The notes below the pieces were generated by a model. It did not search any database and was not told where the DNA came from. It worked only from the letters and a program-made list of their open reading frames with translations. This document shows positions 6,479 through 13,777 of a DNA stretch of 13,777 bases, in pieces. Origin of the DNA: Clostridiales bacterium (lineage in GTDB: Bacteria; Bacillota; Clostridia; Saccharofermentanales; DTU023); the NCBI GenBank assembly GCA_004556455.1, contig SFGY01000027.1:1-13777 (forward strand), in the 5' to 3' direction. Numbering within the stretch: the stretch's first letter is position 1; each line of letters starts with the position of its first letter. Made by a program: the position numbers and the translations under genes.

Positions 6479-8776
6479 TCAAAAATCTAATTCAAAAACC
6501 GTATCCTCGGAGGACTCAACCTGGTGCTTAACGACAATAAGCAGTACCGCATATTTGGATTTAATGGTTTCCACAATTTTTTCCCTTGCCATAAAGACGC
6601 CATTATAAACGAATTGCCCGTCTGCGCGTTGATATTCGGCAACGGTTTTTGACAGCTCATCCTCCGAAAGCGCTCTGACTTCTACTTTTTCTATCGAGCA
6701 ATTAAATCGAAACCCGTTTTCAGTAACCATAGCCATCATGGAAAGCAGCTTGCTTTTAATTTCGTCACAGTGTTCAAAAATGTCCAGAAACTTATCTTTC
6801 AACTGAGGATTATTGGAATAGAAGGATTGAATATATCCCTTAATGGCGGGTGTAATATATTTTATGTTTTTGTGTAAAGCTGCATTAGCATTCTTTTCAT
6901 AATCTCCATCATTTTTTAATATCGTTTTCTTTATGGAGCCCTTGATGTCCATGATAATGCTGGCTATGATCCACTCTGTGACGCTTTCATTAAAGTTGAT
7001 TGCTTCCGGACACTTTTCAAAAAGGACAGAAAAATAGCGTTTTTCATTCTCAATGGCAAGGTCGGAATCAAAGCCCCATTCGCTTTTTATCGCCTCCTCC
7101 GCACTACGAAAAATCATGTCAGAAAATGCGTCGTTATCGATTTCTTGTGCCTTTTTTTCATTTTCCTTTAGTTCTTCAAGCTTGATCGAATTTACAACAT
7201 CAAACAGCGTATGATTCCGCCCCTCTTCCAGCTTAAATCGAGCGAAAGGGTTCTTCTGGCTGCCATAAAAACTGATAATATTCTTCATCTCTTGCGTCGG
7301 CGTAAAGTTCATATCATCAAAACAATTGTTGCCAAACATCTTCAAATCTCGCTTAATGTCCGGGTAGCTTTTGGCAAGGTTAGCGATATCGATTGAACGT
7401 TCCCACCCAGCATTCAGCAGCTGTGTAAGGTACCATTGAGTTAGATAGAAGTGGGTGAGAACCAACCGCTTTGCCCCACAGCCATATTGATAGTTTTCCA
7501 GAACATCTGAATTGCGCGTGACAAAACCCACAAACTTATCATAATCCACGTTAAATGCCTCGGCAGCAATGCCAAAAAGCCTTTTCCATGAGGTTATTCT
7601 TGTTTTTCCCTCAATTACATTATCTTCAGCAATAAAAGCTTGAATCTTGTTTTTTGCTTCTTCTGGTGTATTTGGCTCGGAACAGCACAGGTAGTACAGG
7701 TGCATACTGATAATATTAAATACCTCAAGCGCATAGCATTCCCTCTCCAAGCAAAAATGGTACTCCGATAGCTGGTGGCGAATCGCCTTAACAACGCTCA
7801 AATCTCCCATCTCCACGCTTGCTGCTGATAGAACAATTAGCACATCTGCAATTAATCTGCATCTTTGGTCATTCGCCGTTGCTGCAGAGGAAAGATCCAG
7901 CATCAAACCGCATATTTTAGAATCAAAACGCTTTTGCATAGAGGGCAACTCGTGAATTCGGAATAATGTGTAAATCAGAAGATGCTTGCTCTCTTCAATC
8001 GAGATATATGCTTCATCGGGAACCTCTTCAAGACTACGGTAAAGTATATTGCACACATTATCCAGCAGACTACTCGCTATTTCTGCCTTTTCAGCGTCAC
8101 TGTATCGTTCAATCAAATCACCCGCTAAATCACACTGATATTCTAATAGTTTTAGAATAAGGTACGTATTATACTTGTCATCGGTGGAATCCTTAAAATC
8201 TTTATAGACTTGATTTATGGTCTCCTTGTATAGCAAATACCGCATGGGGTCTTTAAGATCTTTTTCGGCTTCCGTTACGTTCAAATAACACCGAACCAGG
8301 TTTCCCTTTAGGATATTAATAATGGCCTTATGGTTTTTCATCATAATTGGAACCTCGGAACAAACTACTTGCAGCAAAAATACAATAGTCGCCGCCAGCA
8401 TACCGAGAACCATCCAGAACCACTTGCCCAGATAAAAGATGGTAGAAAGCGTACACAGCGCAATGGATATAATAACGATGCATTTAACAGAGTAGTGCTT
8501 TTCTGACCTCAAATTATATAGCTTTGTGGTTTTGGTTCCAAAGACCTCCTCATTTTGCAGAGAAATCGAGATCCCGATAATTGAGATTACGACAGCAGCA
8601 AGCGCCGTGATTATTTGCATCGCAACGCCAATGGCGCTCTGCAATTCCTCCGGACAGATGATTTTGCATAAAGTGCACACAACCGACGCAGCCACAAAGA
8701 GCAGTTGCACAACTCTGAAGAGCCAAAAACGGCTGTTATTTGATTCGCGTATGGGCTTCGATTTGCGTTTACACAT
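6479..8776 (-). CDS. Unrecognised four-helix membrane protein with a large cytoplasmic helical domain
   Basis: This 765-residue protein has a basic N-terminus (MCKRKSKPIR) and four predicted membrane helices at about residues 17-40, 47-72, 97-116 and 118-139. About 620 mostly helical, charged residues follow, with no further clear membrane segment and no signal-peptide cleavage site. I find no Walker, HKD, nuclease, protease, kinase or TIR motif. The positive-inside pattern suggests the bulk of the protein is cytoplasmic. The ATG at 8776 is preceded by GGAGG with a 10-base spacer, slightly long but the only good candidate. It begins 112 bases after the helicase gene on the same strand, so the two may be co-transcribed. 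The gene is visibly more A/T-rich than the helicase gene, hinting at separate origin. I do not know its function; membrane anchoring beside defence genes fits an effector or a sensor, but that is inference. Confidence 0.8.
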   Translation of the reverse strand: MCKRKSKPIRESNNSRFWLFRVVQLLFVAASVVCTLCKIICPEELQSAIGVAMQIITALAAVVISIIGISISLQNEEVFGTKTTKLYNLRSEKHYSVKCIVIISIALCTLSTIFYLGKWFWMVLGMLAATIVFLLQVVCSEVPIMMKNHKAIINILKGNLVRCYLNVTEAEKDLKDPMRYLLYKETINQVYKDFKDSTDDKYNTYLILKLLEYQCDLAGDLIERYSDAEKAEIASSLLDNVCNILYRSLEEVPDEAYISIEESKHLLIYTLFRIHELPSMQKRFDSKICGLMLDLSSAATANDQRCRLIADVLIVLSAASVEMGDLSVVKAIRHQLSEYHFCLERECYALEVFNIISMHLYYLCCSEPNTPEEAKNKIQAFIAEDNVIEGKTRITSWKRLFGIAAEAFNVDYDKFVGFVTRNSDVLENYQYGCGAKRLVLTHFYLTQWYLTQLLNAGWERSIDIANLAKSYPDIKRDLKMFGNNCFDDMNFTPTQEMKNIISFYGSQKNPFARFKLEEGRNHTLFDVVNSIKLEELKENEKKAQEIDNDAFSDMIFRSAEEAIKSEWGFDSDLAIENEKRYFSVLFEKCPEAINFNESVTEWIIASIIMDIKGSIKKTILKNDGDYEKNANAALHKNIKYITPAIKGYIQSFYSNNPQLKDKFLDIFEHCDEIKSKLLSMMAMVTENGFRFNCSIEKVEVRALSEDELSKTVAEYQRADGQFVYNGVFMAREKIVETIKSKYAVLLIVVKHQVESSEDTVFELDF

Positions 8777-8888
8777 GTTGTCATTTCCTCCGGGATGCTT
8801 ATTGTTAGCATTTGCGCTGCATTGGCGTCCTTTATGCGATAGCAGAGGATGTCCCTAATAGGATAGGATCCGCGATCTATATCCCCCC
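8777..8888. other. 112-base gap between helicase and membrane-protein genes
   Basis: This spacer holds the GGAGG ribosome binding site of the membrane-protein gene. I see no strong promoter or terminator, so read-through from the helicase gene is plausible. Confidence 0.35.
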
Positions 8889-11800
8889 TCACCCCACCAC
8901 CAGCTTATTCGTCTTCTTTAAAAACTTCGCCGGGATCGGGCGATCCAGCCGCCAAGTGATATTCATCGGTCTGCTGCCTGTGTGCTTCACATAATTTGCC
9001 GTGCCCAGATAGGTGTACGCCTCCGCGCCGCCGGTCATGCGGTCCGCCTTGAACTCACGGACAAACAGCAGCACCCTGCTGCCGCGCTCCTTATGGTGGA
9101 TATAGCGCTGCCCGGTGGGGGAGCTTTCCGCCGTGGTGCTCTGGCTCTGCCAATGGAACAGGCTCTCATTGATGGAATAGTCATTATACATGGTGGTGGG
9201 CGAATAGTCCTTGTCCGCCTTATTGAGCGTCACAAAGAACACGTCGATGTTTTTCTCCGGCAGCCACTTCACGCCCTCACGCACGGTAGACGGCTTCATA
9301 AAATCCAGCGCCACCAAAAGCTGGTCGCGGGTGTAGGTGCAGTGCAGGTCCAACGGGCAGTCAAAGCCCAGCTCCACCGGCTCGTCGATGAAGTCGATCT
9401 GCTCGAAGCGATAGCGCAGCAGCGCCAAAAGCTCATTGAGCAGAACGGTGCTATCGGAAAGGGCATAGAGGTTGCCCAGCACCTCCTCGTCGTCCCAGTC
9501 CTCCGCGGTCTTGCCCCAAACGGTGACATAGAACATCTGCATCATCCGCTTTTCCGCATCCGGGAGCGCCGAAAACTCAACGTTATCGAGGCGCGGAAGG
9601 ACATTCAGCAGGAATGAGATCCAGCGGCGGGAGTCGATCACGGCAAGCCGTGCAAACGCCTTGGTCAATGTTTCTTCCAGCGGTTCCGTGAAATTCTCGA
9701 TCACATCCGCCATAGCGCAAATGTGGGAGAAGGAGGAAAATTTATAGATCGCCCGTGGGTCAAGATGGTAGTATTCCAGGAAGTTTTCAAGCGTCAGCTC
9801 CAGCCCGCTGTCCTCTGTGAAGGATGCCACACGGGACACCAATCCGGCGGTATTGCCATAGGAGGCACGAATGTTATCCAGTATGTACTTTGCCGCTTTC
9901 TTTTCCAGCTGGATATAGCAGCCCTTGGGGACGGACACAAAGCCGTCCTTGATCTCCCGGCTCACGCTGCGGGTGGCATTGGATAGCAGCGCTGCAAACT
10001 TGTCCTCAAAATTGTATTTTCGATTTGCCTGCCCGATGAAGTCCAGCACGGTCAGGCATTCCTTATCCTCGGCCAAACGCAGACCACGCCCCAGCTGCTG
10101 CAGGAAGATGGTCAGCGACTCGGTGGGGCGCAGGAACAGGACGGTGTTCACCTCCGGAATATCCACGCCTTCATTGTAGATATCCACGACGAAGATGAAC
10201 CGCACCTCGCCCGTTATCAGGCGATGCTTGGCGGTCCTTCTTTCCTCATCGGTGGATTTTCCCGTCAGGAACATGGAAGGGATATGGTGGTCGTTAAAGT
10301 ATCGGCACATGAATTCCGCGTGCTCTACCGAAACGCAGAAGCCCAGCCCCTTCACGTCATCAATATCGGTCACATATTTCAGCAGCGATGCCACCACATG
10401 GTCGGCACGGCGGTTGGCGATGGCGCCGCTGATGGTATAGACACGGGACAGCTCCCCCTTGTCATAGCCGCCGGCGCTCCATTTCAGCGTGTCCAGGTCC
10501 ACCGTATCGGTAACGCCGAAATACTGGAACGGGCACAGGAGCTTGCGGTCAATGGCCTCCGGCAGACGGATCTCCGCCGCAATGCGGTTACCGAAATAGG
10601 GCAGGATACTCTTGCCGTCCATGCGCTCCGGGGTGGCGGTCAAGCCCAGCAATATCTTCGGCTGATAGTAGGTTAAGAGCTTCTGGTAAGTCGGCGCTGC
10701 CGCATGGTGGAACTCGTCCACGATGATATAGTCGTAAAAATCGGCGGTCGTCTTTTCCGTGAAGCTCTGGGAATTGAAGGTCTGAATGGACAGAAACAGG
10801 TTGTCGATGCTCTCCGGCTTATAGCTGCCCACAAACATCTCACCGAAATTGGCGTCCTTGAGCACCGCGCGGAAGGTGTACAGGCTCTGCTTGAGGATCT
10901 CCTCCCGGTGCGCCACAAACAGCAGACGGCAGGGTCGATCCGGATTCTGCTTACGGAAGCGCTTGTAATCCAAGGCAGAGATGACCGTCTTGCCGGTACC
11001 GGTGGCAGCCACCACCAGATTGCGGGTGTAGCCGCGGATGGTACGCTCCGCCTCCAGCCGGTCCAGTATTTCCTGCTGGTAGGAATAGGGGTTAATATCC
11101 ATGGTATAAACTTCGGCATTGTTGGTGTCGAAGTATTTTTCCGCTTTCAGCGCCCGCGCCAACCGTTCCCGCTGATCCTCCGCATAATATTCAAATTCCC
11201 GGTCATTCCAGTAATACTCAAAGGTAGCGGCGATCTTGTCAATGGTTTCGGGCAGGTCACGCCGCGTTACTTTTGTGTTCCATTCCAGGCCGCTGGTCAA
11301 TGCGGCGTTGGAAAGATTGGAGGAGCCCACATAGGCCGTCGTGAAGCCGGTTTCGCGGTAGAAAATATACGCCTTGGCGTGGAGACGGGTCGTCTTGGTA
11401 TTGTAGCTGACCTTGACCTGCGTATTGGGCAGCCGGCGCAGCTCCTCGATGGCTTTCACATCGGTAGCGCCCATGTAGGAGGTGGTGATGATGCGAAGCT
11501 CGCCGCCGTTCTGTGTAAACTCCCGCAACTCGTCCATGATGAGCCGCAGGCCGCTCCACTTGATGAAGGACACCAGCATGTCGATGCGGTCGGCCGAGAC
11601 GATCTCCTTTTTAAGCTCGGTGAACATCTGCGGCTCGTGAATGGCCCCGGTGAAAAGTGAGCTTTGTGCGATGGAGGTCTCCGGGCGCTCAATGTCCGCT
11701 GCCGTTTTTCCTACCGCCAGCCGTGGGTCAGCCTCCCGTAAAAGCGCAAGAAGCTGCTCCGCCCGCCGGTCAACGCCCAGTGCCGCAAAGTCAGCTTCTT

Positions 11801-12044
11801 TTGTCATATTCTGAATGAGACCGATGATCCGGTTGGTCAGTTCAATTTGCGCCGAAACGTCGCCGCCGTTGTCCAGCACGTTATCCAGACCCTTTTGCAC
11901 CACATCCGCCAGATACTGCGCCAGCACCTTGGAGGCTTCCGCCTTGTCAATGGGCGCAACAGCCTTGCGGGCCTCCGGAATTCCCGCAAGCTCGCCGGTC
12001 AGGGCGTTGTTGATGACTTGTTCATACAGGCCGGGATGCAGCAT
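8889..12044 (-). CDS. SF2 helicase with N-terminal PLD-like domain and DUF3427-type C-terminus
   Basis: This is a 1051-residue multidomain protein. Residues 1-130 are helical. Residues 135-285 form a phospholipase-D-like domain with LHAKAYIF (His222, Lys224) and GSSNLS at 240-245; the Asp expected four residues after the HxKx4 run is Tyr229, so the HKD motif is incomplete. The SF2 helicase core follows: Walker A AATGTGKT at 346-353, Walker B variant DEFH at 443-446, TAT at 469-471, then the second lobe with EGVDIPEVNTVLFLRPT and motif VI QQLGRGLR at 649-656. Residues of about 750-1051 fit the DUF3427 region, including the terminal GSRPMNITWRLDRP block. Proteins of this layout are DNA translocases or helicases common in defence islands; the target is not defined. 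The ATG at 12044 has GAGG seven bases upstream. It is transcribed towards the membrane-protein gene. Confidence 0.92.
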   Translation of the reverse strand: MLHPGLYEQVINNALTGELAGIPEARKAVAPIDKAEASKVLAQYLADVVQKGLDNVLDNGGDVSAQIELTNRIIGLIQNMTKEADFAALGVDRRAEQLLALLREADPRLAVGKTAADIERPETSIAQSSLFTGAIHEPQMFTELKKEIVSADRIDMLVSFIKWSGLRLIMDELREFTQNGGELRIITTSYMGATDVKAIEELRRLPNTQVKVSYNTKTTRLHAKAYIFYRETGFTTAYVGSSNLSNAALTSGLEWNTKVTRRDLPETIDKIAATFEYYWNDREFEYYAEDQRERLARALKAEKYFDTNNAEVYTMDINPYSYQQEILDRLEAERTIRGYTRNLVVAATGTGKTVISALDYKRFRKQNPDRPCRLLFVAHREEILKQSLYTFRAVLKDANFGEMFVGSYKPESIDNLFLSIQTFNSQSFTEKTTADFYDYIIVDEFHHAAAPTYQKLLTYYQPKILLGLTATPERMDGKSILPYFGNRIAAEIRLPEAIDRKLLCPFQYFGVTDTVDLDTLKWSAGGYDKGELSRVYTISGAIANRRADHVVASLLKYVTDIDDVKGLGFCVSVEHAEFMCRYFNDHHIPSMFLTGKSTDEERRTAKHRLITGEVRFIFVVDIYNEGVDIPEVNTVLFLRPTESLTIFLQQLGRGLRLAEDKECLTVLDFIGQANRKYNFEDKFAALLSNATRSVSREIKDGFVSVPKGCYIQLEKKAAKYILDNIRASYGNTAGLVSRVASFTEDSGLELTLENFLEYYHLDPRAIYKFSSFSHICAMADVIENFTEPLEETLTKAFARLAVIDSRRWISFLLNVLPRLDNVEFSALPDAEKRMMQMFYVTVWGKTAEDWDDEEVLGNLYALSDSTVLLNELLALLRYRFEQIDFIDEPVELGFDCPLDLHCTYTRDQLLVALDFMKPSTVREGVKWLPEKNIDVFFVTLNKADKDYSPTTMYNDYSINESLFHWQSQSTTAESSPTGQRYIHHKERGSRVLLFVREFKADRMTGGAEAYTYLGTANYVKHTGSRPMNITWRLDRPIPAKFLKKTNKLVVG

Positions 12045-12182
12045 AATAAAACCTCATTCCACCGAAAATCAGGGACCTCATATTTAGTTTTCATCGTATG
12101 CACGGTCGATGAGGGGCTTTGCCTTCTTAAAATCCGCACGGGTTTGCAGACCATTCGATCCGGTGCCACAAATATTGGTTAT

Positions 12183-12211
12183 ATTATACATCTTTTTTAG
12201 GCGCAAAACAA
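12183..12211 (-). promoter_or_regulatory. Predicted promoter of the helicase (and perhaps membrane-protein) gene
   Basis: On the minus strand TTGTTT (12206-12211) is followed by a 17-base spacer and a perfect TATAAT (12183-12188). The start would be near 12176, giving a leader of about 130 bases before the helicase ATG. It lies just past the broken end of the TrmO relic, so the incoming block appears to bring its own promoter. The -35 match is only fair. Confidence 0.5.
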
Positions 12212-12224
12212 GATGACCGGCATT

Positions 12225-12489
12225 TCGATAAATGAGGGTGCCATCCATGAGGCCGGCGCCGGTAACCCGCAGCACCGTGCCCCATTTTGGATGGAGCCGC
12301 ACGGTGGGGCGCCTTGCCCTCTCGCTGTGTCTCGGAGAATTCCCACAGCAGCCACAGGTGGCTGTACCCCTCGATGTCCCGCAGCGTCTCCCGCTCCAGC
12401 ACCAGTCCGCTTTGCCGTGGGATGCCGAATTTAGTGGGAAAGTCTCTGCATATTTCCACAATGATTTTGATGGCAGCGGTCTGTTTCAC
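12225..12489 (-). pseudogene. trmO: TrmO pseudogene (tRNA N6-threonylcarbamoyladenosine methyltransferase)
   Basis: The start is intact: GTG at 12489 with GGAGGAGAG just upstream. The first frame encodes an unmistakable TrmO N-terminus, DFPTKFGIPRQSGLV followed by YSHLWLLWEFSE. At about 12305-12325 the homology jumps to another frame (R-P-T-V-R, the conserved S-P-T-V-R-P region). It then skips the whole G-G-N...ATRSPFRPN...S-x-x-K-L block and resumes at GTVLRVTGAGLMDGTLIY. The expected continuation D-I-K-P-Y-L-P is absent. The gene therefore carries a frameshift, an internal deletion and a lost 3' end. Functional TrmO uses S-adenosylmethionine to methylate t6A37 in some tRNAs. The deletion removes part of the conserved core, so this copy should be dead. 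The break end abuts the helicase promoter, suggesting this locus was damaged by the insertion of the defence block. Confidence 0.8.
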
Positions 12490-12516
12490 AGGCTCTCCTC
12501 CGAAAGTCTGTGCCGC

Positions 12517-12535
12517 GTTCCGGCTACGCCGGAAC
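12517..12535. repeat. Perfect 8-base inverted repeat with TAC loop
   Basis: GTTCCGGC-tac-GCCGGAAC would form a tight GC-rich hairpin about 28 bases upstream of the trmO GTG. No T-run follows on either strand, so it is not a standard intrinsic terminator. It could be a small dispersed repeat or an mRNA leader structure of the former trmO transcript. Confidence 0.45.
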
Positions 12536-12664
12536 CGACAGATCGGCGGCGGGAAGGATGCGGGGACGGGGGATATTTTGAAGGGGTGAAAAACCAGAAA
12601 AATCCTGCACAATGAAAGCTGAAATAGTTGGCGAAAATGACGAATGGATTGAAAAATCTTTCGT

Positions 12665-12691
12665 TAAAATGGGGTAAAATGTGTCATTTTA
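12665..12691. promoter_or_regulatory. TAAAATG half-site cluster (possible operator)
   Basis: TAAAATG at 12665-12671 is repeated directly at 12675-12681 and then inverted as CATTTTA at 12685-12691. This makes a 7-base perfect palindrome with a three-base centre plus a third half-site 10 bases away. Three half-sites in 27 bases upstream of the lipoprotein gene suggest a protein binding site; the A/T-rich composition makes chance more likely than for the operator at 6086-6109. Confidence 0.35.
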
Positions 12692-12734
12692 TATATTGAT
12701 AAAGCGGAAGTTTGTGCAACATGACAAAAAGTGC

Positions 12735-12763
12735 TTGATTTTCTGCCCAATGCCCACTAACAT
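12735..12763 (+). promoter_or_regulatory. Possible weak promoter of the TAXI lipoprotein gene
   Basis: TTGATT (12735-12740), a 17-base spacer and TAACAT (12758-12763), each matching four of six consensus bases. It is the best-spaced pair seen ahead of the gene, but A/T-rich alternatives exist further upstream around 12655-12695. Confidence 0.3.
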
Positions 12764-12828
12764 GAAGTTGCAAGAACGGATCCGTAAAACAACCCAAACA
12801 AAAAGAACATGTGAAGGAGGAACAGAGA

Positions 12829-13755
12829 ATGAAAAAGACCATAGCACTGCTGCTGGCCATCATGATGCTGTGTACCTTTCTGGTGGGCTGCGGTGATAAC
12901 AAAACTCAAAACGATAATAACGATTCCCCAACCAAAGGGTATGTGCTGCGCCTCGGTACCGATGCCGTAGGCGGAACCGCCAATACCGCACTAGAGGCGA
13001 TGTCGGCCATAGTGAACCAGAAAACCGATATGAAGACCTCGACCGTTGTGACCACCGGCGCTGTGGAGATCATCAATCTCATCAACAGCGGCGAGCTGGA
13101 GGGCGGTTATGCCGGCACGATCAACCTGATCCAGGCGCTGAACGGCGAAGCCCCCTTTACCGCCGCCATTCCCATGGAATCCATGTGCCAGGCATTCGGC
13201 TTTGTCTCCTGGATGCTGCCCATCATCACCACTGCTGATAAGGGCATCACCTCCTACGAGGAGTTGGAGGGCAAAACCGTAGCGTTCCCGCAGCAGGGCT
13301 CCGCCTCCGCCGAGGTCATGAAGATCCTGTTTGACTGCTACGGGCTGGCCGGCAAGGTCAACATCGAGTACTTTGGTTGGAGCGATGCATGGGAGGCGCT
13401 GAAGGACGGCCGTGTGGATGCCGCATGCGGCAGCTGGTCCAACGGGATTCCCGCTTCCGGTATCATTGAGCTGTGCACCACCCGCGATCTCGTCATCCTG
13501 CCGATGAGCGAGGAGGTAGGCGAGAAACTGCACGCCGCCAATGACGGTATTGCCTATCAGGCGATGACCAACGCCAACGATGCCTCCATCCCGGAGGGAG
13601 AGGTACGTTATGCTGCCCGCAATTCCGGCGTGTGCGTTTTCGGCGCCAAGGTCAGCGAGGAAGCTGTTTATACCTTTGTAAAGTACAGTTTACAAGGGAC
13701 TACACAGGGTAGGTATCTGACGGGAGGGGTGCCGCCAGTCAGATTTTCCATGTGA
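12829..13755 (+). CDS. TAXI-family TRAP transporter solute-binding lipoprotein, C-terminus replaced
   Basis: This is a 308-residue protein. A lipoprotein signal peptide MKKTIALLLAIMMLCTFLVG precedes Cys21 (lipobox L-V-G-C), so it should be anchored outside the membrane. The mature part shows the TAXI pattern: RLGTDAVGGTANTALEAMSA, a TGAVEIINLINSGELEGGYA stretch, and GKTVAFPQQGSASAEVMKIL. In this family the protein delivers small organic acids such as glutamate or related compounds to a DctQM-type permease; the ligand here is unknown. ATG at 12829 is chosen because AAGGAGG lies 8 bases before it; a GTG at 12811 would include that site. Family similarity ends near AVYTFVK (about 13683). The remaining residues, ending TGGVPPVRFSM, look unrelated and run through a hairpin repeat, so the original C-terminus is probably lost. 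No permease gene is within the window. Confidence 0.85.
   Translation: MKKTIALLLAIMMLCTFLVGCGDNKTQNDNNDSPTKGYVLRLGTDAVGGTANTALEAMSAIVNQKTDMKTSTVVTTGAVEIINLINSGELEGGYAGTINLIQALNGEAPFTAAIPMESMCQAFGFVSWMLPIITTADKGITSYEELEGKTVAFPQQGSASAEVMKILFDCYGLAGKVNIEYFGWSDAWEALKDGRVDAACGSWSNGIPASGIIELCTTRDLVILPMSEEVGEKLHAANDGIAYQAMTNANDASIPEGEVRYAARNSGVCVFGAKVSEEAVYTFVKYSLQGTTQGRYLTGGVPPVRFSM
13716..13743. repeat. Imperfect 12-base inverted repeat at the broken end of the TAXI gene
   Basis: Arms beginning TCTGACGGGAGG and ending CCGCCAGTCAGA pair at 10 of 12 positions around a GGTG loop, followed by ATTTTCC. The two strands even encode near-identical peptides (TGGVPPVR and TGGTPPVR). A strong hairpin at the point where gene similarity ends suggests an insertion-element end, a dispersed palindromic repeat or a recruited terminator. 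The window ends 34 bases later, so I cannot tell which. Confidence 0.5.
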
Positions 13756-13777
13756 TGTTCAAGCTGTCGCTTGTGGC

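Larger units (their letters stand above)
12490..12828. other. Divergent intergenic region between trmO relic and TAXI gene
   Basis: About 340 bases without a supported gene. It holds a perfect hairpin (12517-12535), a palindrome with an added direct half-site (12665-12691), a possible weak promoter for the lipoprotein gene (12735-12763) and its ribosome binding site AAGGAGG (12814-12820). Short reading frames here have no recognisable product. Confidence 0.5.

Noticed and set aside
8611..8892. 93-codon minus-strand frame across the helicase/membrane-protein junction
   Set aside because: It overlaps the membrane-protein start in another frame, has no good ribosome binding site and its translation is not protein-like.
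10704..11660. 318-codon plus-strand open frame
   Set aside because: It is antisense to the helicase core in a G/C-rich gene, where long shadow frames are expected; the motif-bearing minus-strand frame explains the sequence.
1..13777. CRISPR array, tRNA or rRNA gene
   Set aside because: No regularly spaced direct repeats and no cloverleaf-like or rRNA-like sequence were seen on reading through both strands.

Overview
The window looks like a phage-defence island in a low-to-mid-GC Gram-positive chromosome, most likely a gut-type member of the Clostridia. The evidence is a strong AGGAGG-type ribosome binding site before nearly every gene, TTG/GTG/ATG start use, a TAXI-type lipoprotein with a Gram-positive-style lipobox, and a Firmicutes-like TrmO relic. 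The species cannot be named from the sequence alone.

All defence genes lie on the minus strand, so they are transcribed right to left. In that order: a TrmO pseudogene (12489-12225); a promoter sited in its wreckage; a 1051-aa SF2 helicase with an N-terminal phospholipase-D-like domain and a DUF3427-type C-terminus (12044-8889); a 765-aa four-helix membrane protein I do not recognise (8776-6479); a non-coding patch with a plus-strand relic of an AbiEi/DUF6577-like protein (6178-6387) and a 24-base perfect inverted repeat; a stand-alone 300-aa ABC/AAA_21-type ATPase (6034-5132); and a clean promoter followed by the head of a type 1 BREX operon, brxA (4846), brxB (4228), brxC (3646) and the first 36 codons of pglX (110), cut by the window edge. 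The spacings between brx genes are 12, 24 and 14 bases, and each gene has its own Shine-Dalgarno sequence. pglZ and brxL would be expected just beyond the left edge.

The right end (12490-13777) holds a plus-strand TAXI/TRAP solute-binding lipoprotein gene with its own leader. Its last 20 or so codons no longer resemble the family and run into a hairpin-forming repeat, so it appears to have been cut by an insertion or rearrangement.

Functionally, BrxA/B/C and PglX belong to BREX, in which methylation marks host DNA and an ATPase-containing complex blocks phage replication. The helicase, membrane protein and ATPase are not canonical BREX parts. They may be separate defence modules or BREX accessories. 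The membrane protein, lying between two nucleic-acid- or ATP-dependent proteins, is the best candidate for something undescribed. Dead genes on both sides of the helicase/membrane-protein block and its uneven base composition point to stepwise assembly by transfer.
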